Notes: generated from the letters alone by a model not told the origin. A stretch of DNA of 6,961 nucleotides from Dehalococcoidia bacterium (GCA_028822675.1 JAPKDE010000139.1:1-6961); one strand, 5' to 3'; shown: positions 1 to 6,750, counted from the first letter of the stretch. Numbers and translations are program-made.

Positions 1-354
1 AGGAACCCGGCGGCGACTGGTGACCAGCCCGTTGGGCAGAGACGTGGTTTCAATCACTTCACCGATCGGGTCCGGCAACTCTGCAACTGTTTGGATCTCA
101 GCGGCGGTGCCGTTTAATCGGTCGCTGGTCAGCAGGAGCCGGTCCAGTAGCGATTCGTCCATACCGTCAGATTTGGCTTCCTGGTAGTCCTCTTGATTGG
201 CCGCCAGAACGTCTGCCTGGTTGGAACGCAGCAATTCTGCCAAGTTCAACAGCACTTGGTTCTTGTCCTCGGTGGACAGGCGAGCCAACTTACGGGAGGC
301 TTGGTAGGCGGCCTTTCCCAGCGCGGTAATGTCTTCTATCGTCTTGGTGGTCAT
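1..354 (-). CDS. proA: Glutamate-5-semialdehyde dehydrogenase (gamma-glutamyl phosphate reductase), N-terminal part, cut by window edge
   Basis: This is the second enzyme of proline synthesis. It reduces gamma-glutamyl phosphate, made by ProB, to glutamate-5-semialdehyde with NADPH in the cytoplasm. The first 118 codons are visible, read from the ATG at 354-352 to the left edge with no stop. The fragment shows the typical ProA start: a helix with KAAYQASRKLARLS near residues 14-27, then AANQEDYQEA near 51-60, LDRLLLTSDRL near 70-80, and LPDPIGEV near 93-100 leading into the SRRRVP segment at 113-118, which precedes the NADP-binding core. The catalytic cysteine lies beyond the window. An AAAGG ribosome binding site sits about seven bases before the ATG. 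The gene lies 54 bases downstream of proB on the same strand, so the two form a proBA operon. I recognised it by family sequence; alternatives are very unlikely. Confidence 0.95.
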   Translation of the reverse strand, partial: MTTKTIEDITALGKAAYQASRKLARLSTEDKNQVLLNLAELLRSNQADVLAANQEDYQEAKSDGMDESLLDRLLLTSDRLNGTAAEIQTVAELPDPIGEVIETTSLPNGLVTSRRRVP

Positions 355-361
355 TTGAAAC

Positions 362-366
362 CTTTC
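362..366 (-). promoter_or_regulatory. Ribosome binding site of proA
   Basis: On the minus strand the bases read GAAAGG, ending about seven bases before the proA ATG at 354. It lies just outside the last copy of the 19-bp repeat array, so proA has its own initiation signal and need not depend on ribosomes that finish proB. Confidence 0.55.
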
Positions 367-368
367 GA

Positions 369-425
369 TTTTACGAGAGAGCCAGGTTGTTACGAGAAAC
401 CCAGGTCTTTACAGGAGAACCAGGT
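369..425 (-). repeat. Three tandem imperfect 19-bp copies spanning the proB stop codon and the proB-proA gap
   Basis: On the minus strand three head-to-tail units occupy 425-407, 406-388 and 387-369. They read ACCTGGTTCTCCTGTAAAG, ACCTGGGTTTCTCGTAACA and ACCTGGCTCTCTCGTAAAA. The second and third match at 16 of 19 positions; the first matches them at 13 and 15. All share ACCTGG, the central TC and GTAA. The first unit encodes the last residues of ProB and its TAA stop (411-409). Because 19 is not a multiple of three, the TAA in each copy (411-409, 392-390, 373-371) falls in a different frame, so all three frames are closed between proB and proA. Slippage or local duplication of the proB end would explain it. 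Any function in separating translation of the two genes is inference. Confidence 0.85.
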
Positions 426-1596
426 TGTTTCGGTGCACCACTTCCTGGCCGTAGTGGTAGCCCAGTGTCTCTTCGATCAATTCTGAATTCATTCCTTGGA
501 TCTTGCCAATGTCTCGGGCAGCGTAATTAGCGATGCCGCAGGCTATTTTGACGCCGTTGGAGTCCACCACGTAGATGGCTTCGCCGCGACTGAAATCGCC
601 CTCAACATACTGAATACCGGCCGGCAGCAGGCTCCGGTGGTCTCGCACTAGCGCCCCGGCAGCTCCAGGGTCGACAACTATCTGACCCCGCTGCGATATG
701 CCGCTCAGCATCCACCGTTTGCGGGCTTCCAGCTTACTGCTGGCAGGTTTGAAAAAAGTGCCAATGGACTCGCCACGCACGGCACGAAGCACCGCGTTGT
801 CAGCCCTGCCATGACACATAACCATGGGTATGCCAGAAGTCGTAACCAGTTTGGCCGCCTCAAGTTTGGTGGCCATGCCGCCCCTGGCCCAAGGGTGTAA
901 TTCCTCGCCGGCCAGACTCTCGATCCCTGCGTCCACGCGGTCAACCTCTGTTATCAGCGTTGCGTCGGAATTGTTTCGGGGGTCTGCCGAATATAGGCCC
1001 TCGGTGTCGGTCAGAATCAGCAATAGGTCGGCGTCCACCAGATTGGCCACCAAGGCGGAGAGGCGGTCATTGTCGCCAAACACCTCGCCAATCTCGTCAA
1101 CGGCCACCACGTCATTTTCATTGACCACCGGTACTACTCTCAGTTCCAGCAACCGTTGCAGCGTGTTGCCCACGTTCAGATAAGACTGCCGGTTGGATAG
1201 GTCCGGGATGGTCAGCAGCGTTTGGGCTATCTGTGCGCCGTGTCTGGCGAACATCTCTTGGTAGGTGTGCATCAGTCGGGTCTGTCCCACAGCCGCAAAA
1301 ACCTGGCGGGAGGAAATGTCGGTTCCCACGTCCTTAGTGATCGATCCCAACGTAGCCCGACCAGCGGCGATGGCCCCTGAAGTGACCAACAGCACCTCTC
1401 CGTAGGCGTCACGGATCTGGCAAAGTTGGCGCACCAAATCAGCCATCATCTCCGAGTTCAAGCCAGCCTCACTAGTTAGTGCGCTAGTTCCCGCTTTGAC
1501 CACGATACGACGATAACGGAGGGTGCTGGAACTCAAGCCCGGGTCTGTGGACTGGGGCTCAGTCGTGGGTTGGTTGTCTTGATTTGCTCTGGCCAT
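409..1596 (-). CDS. proB: Glutamate 5-kinase with C-terminal PUA domain
   Basis: This is the first, committed step of proline synthesis: ATP-dependent phosphorylation of glutamate to gamma-glutamyl phosphate, passed to ProA. The protein has 395 residues (E. coli ProB has 367). Residues 28-285 form the amino acid kinase domain. Visible motifs are IVVKAGTSALT at 31-41 with the phosphate-binding Lys34, LVTSGAIAAG at 70-79, the glutamate-binding NEND at 159-162, FGDND at 173-177, the nucleotide-site TDTEGLYSADP at 196-206 and GGMATKLEAA at 239-248. Residues about 291-383 match the PUA domain of longer ProB forms, ending in IACGIANYAARDI. Residues 1-27 are a polar, Ser/Thr/Gln-rich extension. The ATG is the only usable start before the conserved core, but no good Shine-Dalgarno precedes it. 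It is the first gene of the proBA operon. In this family the enzyme is usually feedback-inhibited by proline; the sequence alone does not show this here. Confidence 0.97.
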   Translation of the reverse strand: MARANQDNQPTTEPQSTDPGLSSSTLRYRRIVVKAGTSALTSEAGLNSEMMADLVRQLCQIRDAYGEVLLVTSGAIAAGRATLGSITKDVGTDISSRQVFAAVGQTRLMHTYQEMFARHGAQIAQTLLTIPDLSNRQSYLNVGNTLQRLLELRVVPVVNENDVVAVDEIGEVFGDNDRLSALVANLVDADLLLILTDTEGLYSADPRNNSDATLITEVDRVDAGIESLAGEELHPWARGGMATKLEAAKLVTTSGIPMVMCHGRADNAVLRAVRGESIGTFFKPASSKLEARKRWMLSGISQRGQIVVDPGAAGALVRDHRSLLPAGIQYVEGDFSRGEAIYVVDSNGVKIACGIANYAARDIGKIQGMNSELIEETLGYHYGQEVVHRNNLVLL

Positions 1597-1636
1597 TTTC
1601 TGGTTGTTGGAGGTCTAAAATGAGGGCGCAAAAATG

Positions 1637-1653
1637 GGCGGTACGAGGCCGCC
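1637..1653 (-). other. Small GC-rich hairpin in the proB leader
   Basis: GGCGG (1637-1641) and CCGCC (1649-1653) form a perfect five-base-pair stem around a seven-base loop. It would lie in the 5' leader of proB, between the promoter near 1670 and the ATG at 1596. There is no T-run on the minus strand, so it is not a terminator. A stem this short may be chance; no known riboswitch is recognised. Confidence 0.3.
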
Positions 1654-1666
1654 AGGCACGATAAAC

Positions 1667-1675
1667 ATTATAGCA
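1667..1675 (-). promoter_or_regulatory. Extended -10 promoter of the proBA operon
   Basis: The minus strand reads TGCTATAAT, a perfect extended -10 element (TGn plus TATAAT). No good -35 is present at 15-19 bases upstream, which fits the extended -10 class. Transcription would begin near position 1660, giving a leader of about 63 bases before the proB ATG at 1596. This is the best promoter match in the window and drives the only intact minus-strand genes. Confidence 0.75.
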
Positions 1676-1781
1676 CGCACCTATGGAGCCACCGGGTTTC
1701 AGCAAACTCAAATGCTCGCTTTTTTGAAGCTACGGTTAAGTTGATCGGTGAGTTGGCAGGAGGTAGAGTAGCTCTGCCGGG

Positions 1782-2167
1782 TTACACATCAGCGGACTCT
1801 TCATCCAGGCCCAGTCCGTGCCGGATGGCGTACGCCGCGGCTTCAGTGCGGTTGGTGGAGTCGGTCTTATTCAGGATGCTTCTCACGTGGTTTCCAACGG
1901 TGTTGGCGCTAATGAACAACACCTCTGCTATCTCCCTGTCCATCTTGCCGGTGACAACCAGGCCTAGCCCTCCACTTCTCGTTGGGTGAGGCCATCTGGA
2001 AATGCGGGAGCGCGCACCGGGCGACCGGCAGACTCCTTTTGAAGCAAGGCTATTTTTTCCAAGAGCGGAGCATTGTCTACCTCGGTGGCGATACCCAAGG
2101 CTTCTTCCAGCAACAATTTGGCCTTTGCGGAGCCGTCTGGCAAGCCGACTCCAAAGCCCAGGACCTT
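1782..2167 (-). pseudogene. Remnant of a LuxR-type regulator (TPR end plus LuxR HTH), truncated and frameshifted
   Basis: The minus strand carries the C-terminal end of a LuxR-family transcription regulator in two frames. The upstream part, from about 2167 to 1970, reads a TPR-like helix (AKLLLEEALGIATEVDN), a linker, and the first helix of the DNA-binding domain (PDGLTQREVE). It then meets a TAG at 1966-1964. Shifting by one base at about 1967-1970 resumes the domain: LGLVVTGKMDREIAEVLF, ISANTVGNHVRSILNKT (recognition helix) and NRTEAAAYAIRHGLG, ending at TAA 1784-1782. One missing base therefore breaks the HTH. Upstream of 2167 the frame has no start codon and soon meets TAA at 2188-2186, so the N-terminal part of the usually much longer protein is gone. 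Family members bind DNA through this domain; this copy should be inactive. A sequencing error could explain the frameshift but not the missing N-terminus. Confidence 0.82.
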
Positions 2168-2187
2168 CGGCGGTCTGGGGCTTTTTT
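2153..2187 (+). terminator. Rho-independent terminator-like hairpin, plus strand
   Basis: AAAGCCCAGGACC (2153-2165) pairs with GGTCTGGGGCTTT (2172-2184) around the loop TTCGGC, with 11 Watson-Crick pairs, one G-U pair and one A-G mismatch. A run of six T (2182-2187) overlaps and follows the stem. The orientation is plus, since the minus strand lacks a comparable T-run. No plus-strand gene lies upstream for it to terminate. Its left arm lies within the edge of the LuxR remnant, so it may belong to a lost gene, block antisense transcripts, or be chance. Confidence 0.6.
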
Positions 2188-2226
2188 ATTTAGAGAATCC
2201 CTTGACCCCAAAACGTCAGGATGAAC

Positions 2227-2255
2227 TTGTAACAGGGGGGTTCAAGTCATAGAAT
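2227..2255 (+). promoter_or_regulatory. Candidate sigma70-type promoter of mfd
   Basis: A -35-like TTGTAA (2227-2232; four of six matches) and a -10-like TAGAAT (2250-2255; five of six) are separated by exactly 17 bases. Transcription would begin near 2262, at the foot of the perfect hairpin 2261-2292, and the leader to the ATG at 2358 would be about 96 bases. It is the best plus-strand match just before mfd. A TTGACC at 2202-2207 is a possible alternative -35 but has no good partner. Confidence 0.45.
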
Positions 2256-2260
2256 GGTTT

Positions 2261-2292
2261 AAAAGGGGCTGGATTTGTTACCAGCCCCTTTT
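2261..2292 (+). terminator. Perfect 12-bp hairpin with flanking A4/T4 directly before mfd (terminator-like, both strands)
   Basis: AAAAGGGGCTGG (2261-2272) and CCAGCCCCTTTT (2281-2292) are exact inverted copies around the eight-base loop ATTTGTTA. The GC-rich core with A4 and T4 ends is the form of a bidirectional intrinsic terminator, though the T-tract is short on the plus strand. It lies between the candidate mfd promoter and the mfd start. It could therefore be a terminator of upstream transcription, an attenuator in the mfd leader, or a stabilising 5' stem-loop of the mfd mRNA. The sequence alone does not decide. Confidence 0.7.
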
Positions 2293-2357
2293 CCGGCGTG
2301 CAAATTTATGTTTTGGCCGATTTTCGCCGAACCAACAACGGAGCCCTGAGCCACATA

Positions 2358-5300
2358 ATGACCCTAAAGGGAGTTCTGGAATTACTGGACCACCACCCCG
2401 AGCACCGGAATAACGTCGATGTCTCGAGTAAAGCTGGCGGTCAACCCAGTGGAGAAACGTCGGTCACCGTTCGCCAGGGGGCCCGGTCGGCATTTCTGGC
2501 ATCTTTGTGGTCGCGTCAGCAAGGCCCTCTTTTGGTGGTCACCCCTCGCCCCGACGATGCCAGGCGTCTCCACGACCAGTTACTCACCTATTTAGGCGAG
2601 GACCAACCCATCCATCTGCTGCCCGAGCCCGAAGTGCTCCCTTATGAGCGGCTGGCAGTGGACGCCAATACCACCAACCAGCGTTTGACTGCGTTGGCCG
2701 CATTGGCCACGGCCAGTAAATTGGCGCCGGGCGAAGCTGAAACCTACCCCTTAGTCGTCTGTTCGGTGGGTTCTGCGCTCCTATACACCTTGCCTCCAGA
2801 GTTGATGGCCGGCGTTTTCCCTGCCACCGGAGAGCTTAGCGTTTGGAAGAAGGGCGACCGTATTCGCATTGAAAGCGTCCTGGGCCAGTGGCTGGAGCTT
2901 GGCTACCACAATGAGCCGGTGGTGGAGGCCCCGGGCAGCTTCAGTCACCGCGGCGGAATCCTGGACGTTTATCCCACCGGGTCGGATTGGCCTCTACGCA
3001 TAGAACTGTGGGATGACGAGATCGACACCATCCGTTACTTCGACCCCGTATCCCAGCGGTCGATACGTCCCGCTGATGAAGTCCGTTTGGCTCCCGCCAG
3101 AGAGCAACTGCCCGGCCTGGCAGACCAGGAAATGGTTGCCGCCCGGACCGAGGCCCTTGATTACGACAAGTGTGGCGAGGAAATCCACGACCGCATGGCC
3201 GAGGAACTCTCGCAACTGGCAACATCACCCAACCCAGAGACCCTCTCTTTCTACAATGGGCTGGTCAACCAGTCTCACCTGATGGAATACATCGGAGCCA
3301 ACGGCATGGTGGTCTTGGAGCGCTCCGGCAGAGTGGAAGCAGAGGCCCTGGAACTGGAAGAACGCTTTGAACGCATGCGTGAAGCGCGGGAAGAACGGGG
3401 CGAGTTGCCAGTCAACTTCCCATCACCCCACATGGACTGGGAGGAATTTTCCAACCGGCTGGACGGCGTGCCCCAGATGCAATTGCAAACCTGGGTGGGC
3501 GACGATGAAGACAAGATCTTTAAGCCTTCCACCCAGTATTACGGCAAGTTGGAAGATCTGGTGGCAGACGTGCACCGGTACCAGGCGACCAACACTGCCG
3601 TGGTGGCCATCACCCAGCACCAAGGCCGAGTTGCTGAGATCCTGGAGCAAGAAGGTATCGGCGTAAACCGGGCCGATTCACTGGAATCCATCCCATCTCC
3701 GGGCCAGATTTTCTTGATTCCCGGCTCGCTACGCGACGGCTGGACAGTTGACCTGCCCGGCGATTCCAAGATGCCGGCCTCCCTGGTGCTGCTGACCGAC
3801 TCCGAATTGTTCGGCACCGTCAAAGAACAGCGTTATACCCGCCGCCGCAAGGCTGAACACGGGCCTGAAGTGGTCCTGGCCGACCTGGTTCCCGGTTCCC
3901 ACGTGGTGCACATCGATCACGGCGTGGCCCAGTTCGCTGGCACCACCCGCCTGGGAGATGGTGAGGATGAAAAAGAATACCTCATCCTGGAATACGCCGA
4001 GAATGACAAACTTTACGTGCCCACCGACCACCTAGACCGCGTAACTGCTTTTGTGGGCGCGCAGGACTCACCACCTTCGCTCACCCGCCTCAGCACCGCT
4101 GAATGGGCCAGGGTTAAGAACCGGGTGAAGGGCGCAACCAGGGAGATGGCCCAAGAACTTTTGCGCATCAACGCCGCCCGCGCCTTGGCCGTTGGCCACG
4201 AGCACGGCGGCGACACAGTCTGGCAGCGAGAACTTGAAGATTCTTTCCCATTCGTGGAGACGCCGGACCAGGCCAGCGCCATCATCGACGTTAAGAATGA
4301 CATGGAAACCACTCGCCCCATGGATCGTCTGATCTGCGGAGACGTTGGCTACGGCAAAACGGAAATTGCGCTTAGGGCCGCTTTCAAGTCGGTGAACGAT
4401 GGCCTACAGGTGGCCATCCTGGTCCCCACCACCGTCCTGGCTCAGCAGCACTACGTAACTTTTAGCGAAAGACTCAGTCCCTTCCCGGTGAGGGTTGAAG
4501 TCCTGAGTCGGTTCCGCACGCCCAAAGAACAGAAGGTAGTCATTGAAGGGCTGGCAGACGGCAGCGTCGATATCGTCATCGGTACTCACCGGCTGCTGCA
4601 AAAAGACGTCAAGTTCAAAGACTTGGGCCTGGCCGTAGTGGACGAAGAACAACGTTTCGGCGTCAGCCACAAAGAACGACTAAAGCAACTACGACAACAG
4701 GTTGATGTGCTGACCCTGAGCGCAACACCGATTCCTCGCACGCTGAACATGGCCCTAGCCGGTATTCGTGACTTGAGCACCATGGACTCCCCGCCGGAAG
4801 CGCGTCTGCCGGTGAAGACCTTTGTCTCTGAGTACTCTGAAGATGTGATTAAAGAGGCCATCCTACGGGAGATGGAGCGCGGCGGCCAGGTATTTTACCT
4901 CCATAACCGGGTCAGGACGATCCACCAAGCGGCCGCTGAAATCAAGAAAATCGTCCCCCAGGCACGGGTCATGGTCGGCCACGGCCAGATGGCAGAAAAT
5001 GAACTGGAAGACGTGATGCTGAAATTCGGCAACGGTGACGCCGATGTGCTGGTCTGCACCACGATCATCGAGTCTGGTTTGGACATGCCCAACGTCAACA
5101 CGTTGATTCTGGAACGGGCCGATCGGTTTGGGCTAGCCCAGCTCTACCAGCTAAGGGGTCGCGTTGGACGCAGCGAGCACCGGGCTTACGCCTACTTGTT
5201 GGCCCCCAAAGGTCGGCGCATCACAGAGGGAGCCGAACACCGCCTACAAGCCATATTAGAGGCTTCAGAGTTGGGCGCAGGCTTCCGCATCGCCATGCGT

Positions 5301-5927
5301 GACTTGGAGATTAGGGGTGCTGGCAATATCTTGGGCGCATCCCAGAGCGGCCATATCCAGGAAGTGGGTCTAGACCTGTATACCCAACTTCTCAATGAAG
5401 CGGTACGTGAATTAAGCGATGGGACAGGCGAAGGCGAAGAAGACACAGCTCCTGATGTTGAGATGCCCAGAATCGAACTGCCGATGAACGCCCGCATCCC
5501 TGAAGACTACGTTGACCACCTGCCCACGCGGCTGGCGGTTTACCAGCGGCTGGCCAAGATGGATGACGCTGAGTACATTCCGGAGATTCGCGAAGAACTT
5601 CGGGACCGCTTTGGCCCGCTGCCGGAAGAAGTGGAGAACTTACTGACACTGGCCGCTCTCAGAGCCTTGGCCGCCGATGTGGGAGTCGAGTCCATAGTGC
5701 AGGGCAATGATGCAATCATACTGGCCCTGCGGACCCCGGTGGGTGGAGCGAAAATCCCTCTTCAGAAGGCCCTTGGGCCGTCAGTTCAGGTGGGCAACAC
5801 GCAGATGCAGATGCCCCTGCGCCGACTGGGTGATGAATGGTTGTCCCGCCTTACCAGAGTCTTGGAAAGGTTCTTGGCGTTCCAAGAGAATCTACGACAG
5901 ATTGCCGCCGCAGCCTCCGCAGACTGA
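2358..5927 (+). CDS. mfd: Transcription-repair coupling factor Mfd
   Basis: Mfd is a cytoplasmic ATP-driven translocase that pushes or releases RNA polymerase stalled at DNA damage and recruits UvrA for nucleotide excision repair. From the ATG at 2358 it has 1189 residues (E. coli 1148), numbered here. Residues about 25-330 form the UvrB-like, UvrA-binding module, with LPEPEVLPYERL near 90 and RGGILDVYP at 198-206. The CarD-like RNA polymerase interaction domain covers about 505-575 (LVPGSHVVHIDHGVAQF from 510). The translocase follows: Walker A GDVGYGKT at 661-668, DEEQ at 762, SATPIPRTL at 788, TTIIESGLDMPN, QLRGRVGR at 931-938 and GAGNILG at 987. The C-terminal autoinhibitory domain starts near 1047 (IPEDYVDHLPTRLAVYQRL). 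An in-frame GTG at 2298 would add 20 residues, but it directly follows the hairpin ending at 2292, lacks a ribosome binding site and adds no conserved sequence. The chosen ATG also has only a weak site (TGAG, seven bases upstream). Confidence 0.97.
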   Translation: MTLKGVLELLDHHPEHRNNVDVSSKAGGQPSGETSVTVRQGARSAFLASLWSRQQGPLLVVTPRPDDARRLHDQLLTYLGEDQPIHLLPEPEVLPYERLAVDANTTNQRLTALAALATASKLAPGEAETYPLVVCSVGSALLYTLPPELMAGVFPATGELSVWKKGDRIRIESVLGQWLELGYHNEPVVEAPGSFSHRGGILDVYPTGSDWPLRIELWDDEIDTIRYFDPVSQRSIRPADEVRLAPAREQLPGLADQEMVAARTEALDYDKCGEEIHDRMAEELSQLATSPNPETLSFYNGLVNQSHLMEYIGANGMVVLERSGRVEAEALELEERFERMREAREERGELPVNFPSPHMDWEEFSNRLDGVPQMQLQTWVGDDEDKIFKPSTQYYGKLEDLVADVHRYQATNTAVVAITQHQGRVAEILEQEGIGVNRADSLESIPSPGQIFLIPGSLRDGWTVDLPGDSKMPASLVLLTDSELFGTVKEQRYTRRRKAEHGPEVVLADLVPGSHVVHIDHGVAQFAGTTRLGDGEDEKEYLILEYAENDKLYVPTDHLDRVTAFVGAQDSPPSLTRLSTAEWARVKNRVKGATREMAQELLRINAARALAVGHEHGGDTVWQRELEDSFPFVETPDQASAIIDVKNDMETTRPMDRLICGDVGYGKTEIALRAAFKSVNDGLQVAILVPTTVLAQQHYVTFSERLSPFPVRVEVLSRFRTPKEQKVVIEGLADGSVDIVIGTHRLLQKDVKFKDLGLAVVDEEQRFGVSHKERLKQLRQQVDVLTLSATPIPRTLNMALAGIRDLSTMDSPPEARLPVKTFVSEYSEDVIKEAILREMERGGQVFYLHNRVRTIHQAAAEIKKIVPQARVMVGHGQMAENELEDVMLKFGNGDADVLVCTTIIESGLDMPNVNTLILERADRFGLAQLYQLRGRVGRSEHRAYAYLLAPKGRRITEGAEHRLQAILEASELGAGFRIAMRDLEIRGAGNILGASQSGHIQEVGLDLYTQLLNEAVRELSDGTGEGEEDTAPDVEMPRIELPMNARIPEDYVDHLPTRLAVYQRLAKMDDAEYIPEIREELRDRFGPLPEEVENLLTLAALRALAADVGVESIVQGNDAIILALRTPVGGAKIPLQKALGPSVQVGNTQMQMPLRRLGDEWLSRLTRVLERFLAFQENLRQIAAAASAD

Positions 5928-5992
5928 CGCCCACTGGAAACCGTGCGTGGCAGTTGAGCGTATTAACGATTAGGCTACCATTTCAGAGAACG

Positions 5993-6023
5993 TTGAACCT
6001 ACTTCTATTCAGCAACATCTAAT
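5993..6023 (+). promoter_or_regulatory. Weak candidate promoter for the thioredoxin-like lipoprotein gene
   Basis: TTGAAC (5993-5998) and TCTAAT (6018-6023; five of six matches to TATAAT) are 19 bases apart, slightly long. A second possibility is TTGAGC (5954-5959) with TACCAT (5976-5981). No intrinsic terminator is seen between mfd and the next gene, so read-through from mfd is equally possible. Confidence 0.3.
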
Positions 6024-6042
6024 TTTGAAGATGGTTCACAAC

Positions 6043-6047
6043 GGAGG
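6043..6047 (+). promoter_or_regulatory. Strong ribosome binding site deciding a TTG start
   Basis: A perfect GGAGG lies five bases before the TTG at 6053. It fixes this unusual start codon, because no ATG or GTG is suitably placed and the signal peptide follows directly in this frame. Confidence 0.8.
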
Positions 6048-6052
6048 ATACT

Positions 6053-6679
6053 TTGAAGGGAAAATCGATAATCGGTCGGTCTGAACACCCGCAGACCAGC
6101 ATCAAGAAAAGTAGACTACGGTTTCTTTTGCCGTTGGTTTTATTATTAGCAGTGACAGCAATTGCTTGTAGCAGTGACAGCTCTAGTTCCAGCAGCAGTT
6201 CGTCCATCATTGGGGATGAGTCTGCCAGCAAAGGGTTCGAAGCACCAAACTTCTCCATTACAATGTTCCAAGAAGAAGATGTGGTCGGCGCCCAGGAAGT
6301 GGACCTCCACAGCCTAATTGGGACCAAGCCCATTGTGCTCAATTTCTGGGCTGGATTGTGCCCTCCCTGCCGGGCGGAGATGCCGGACCTCCAGGAGTTC
6401 AACGAAGAATTCGAGGACCGGACGCTCTTGTTGGGAATAGACCTGGGCCGGTTCACCGGGCTGGGAAGCCAGGAAGAAGCTAAGGAACTCCTGGAAGAGC
6501 TGGAAGTAACTTACCCCGCTGGTTTCACCAACGATAGCAGCGTAATCAGAGATTACCAGGTGTTGGGCATGCCGACGACGATTTTCATCGACACCGATGG
6601 CAAAATCTTCAATAAGTGGACCGGGGCGCTGAACAGCAGCGTGCTGAAGGAAAAGGCCGAGGAAATGCTGGCCCAATAA
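6053..6679 (+). CDS. TlpA/ResA-like thioredoxin-fold lipoprotein, probable extracytoplasmic thiol-disulfide oxidoreductase
   Basis: This 208-residue protein starts at TTG with a strong GGAGG site. Residues 11-38 form a signal peptide: a basic stretch (KKSRLR), a hydrophobic core (LLPLVLLLAV), and a lipobox-like AIAC that would make Cys39 the lipidated residue. A polar linker with nine serines (43-51) follows, then a thioredoxin domain from about residue 62 (FEAPNFS). The active site is Cys103-Pro-Pro-Cys106 in NFWAGLCPPCRAEMP. The cis-proline loop is GMPTTIFID, with Pro174. TlpA/ResA proteins keep cysteines reduced outside the membrane, for example in cytochrome c maturation; the partner here is unknown. 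The Trp usually directly before the first cysteine is Leu102, which may alter redox potential. The gene lies 125 bases after mfd on the same strand, with no cytochrome genes nearby, and is followed by a strong terminator. The family call is secure; the substrate is not. Confidence 0.9.
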   Translation: MKGKSIIGRSEHPQTSIKKSRLRFLLPLVLLLAVTAIACSSDSSSSSSSSSIIGDESASKGFEAPNFSITMFQEEDVVGAQEVDLHSLIGTKPIVLNFWAGLCPPCRAEMPDLQEFNEEFEDRTLLLGIDLGRFTGLGSQEEAKELLEELEVTYPAGFTNDSSVIRDYQVLGMPTTIFIDTDGKIFNKWTGALNSSVLKEKAEEMLAQ

Positions 6680-6717
6680 GCCTGCTTCTCACTTCCCCAC
6701 GTCTCGTTCAGATAAAT

Positions 6718-6750
6718 AAAAAGCCCGCCTGAATTTTTTGCGGGCTTTTT
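6718..6750 (+). terminator. Rho-independent terminator after the thioredoxin-like gene
   Basis: AAAAAGCCCGC (6718-6728) and GCGGGCTTTTT (6740-6750) form a perfect 11-bp stem around an 11-base loop, ending in a T-run. It starts 39 bases after the stop codon at 6679 and closes the mfd-side transcription unit. The A-run on the left arm means it could also work on the minus strand. Confidence 0.9.

Noticed and set aside
1755..1778. Hairpin GGCAG/CTGCC just after the LuxR remnant stop codon
   Set aside because: The stem has only five pairs and no T-run on either strand, so it does not support a terminator call.
1741..2224. Plus-strand open frames across the middle region
   Set aside because: They are antisense to the LuxR remnant, whose minus-strand translation is clearly recognisable, and they match no known protein family.
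5928..6052. Possible terminator between mfd and the thioredoxin-like gene
   Set aside because: Only four-base complementary stretches without a T-run are present, so co-transcription cannot be excluded.
6019..6456. 145-codon minus-strand open frame over the thioredoxin-like gene
   Set aside because: It is the shadow of a well supported plus-strand gene with signal peptide, CPPC site and ribosome binding site.
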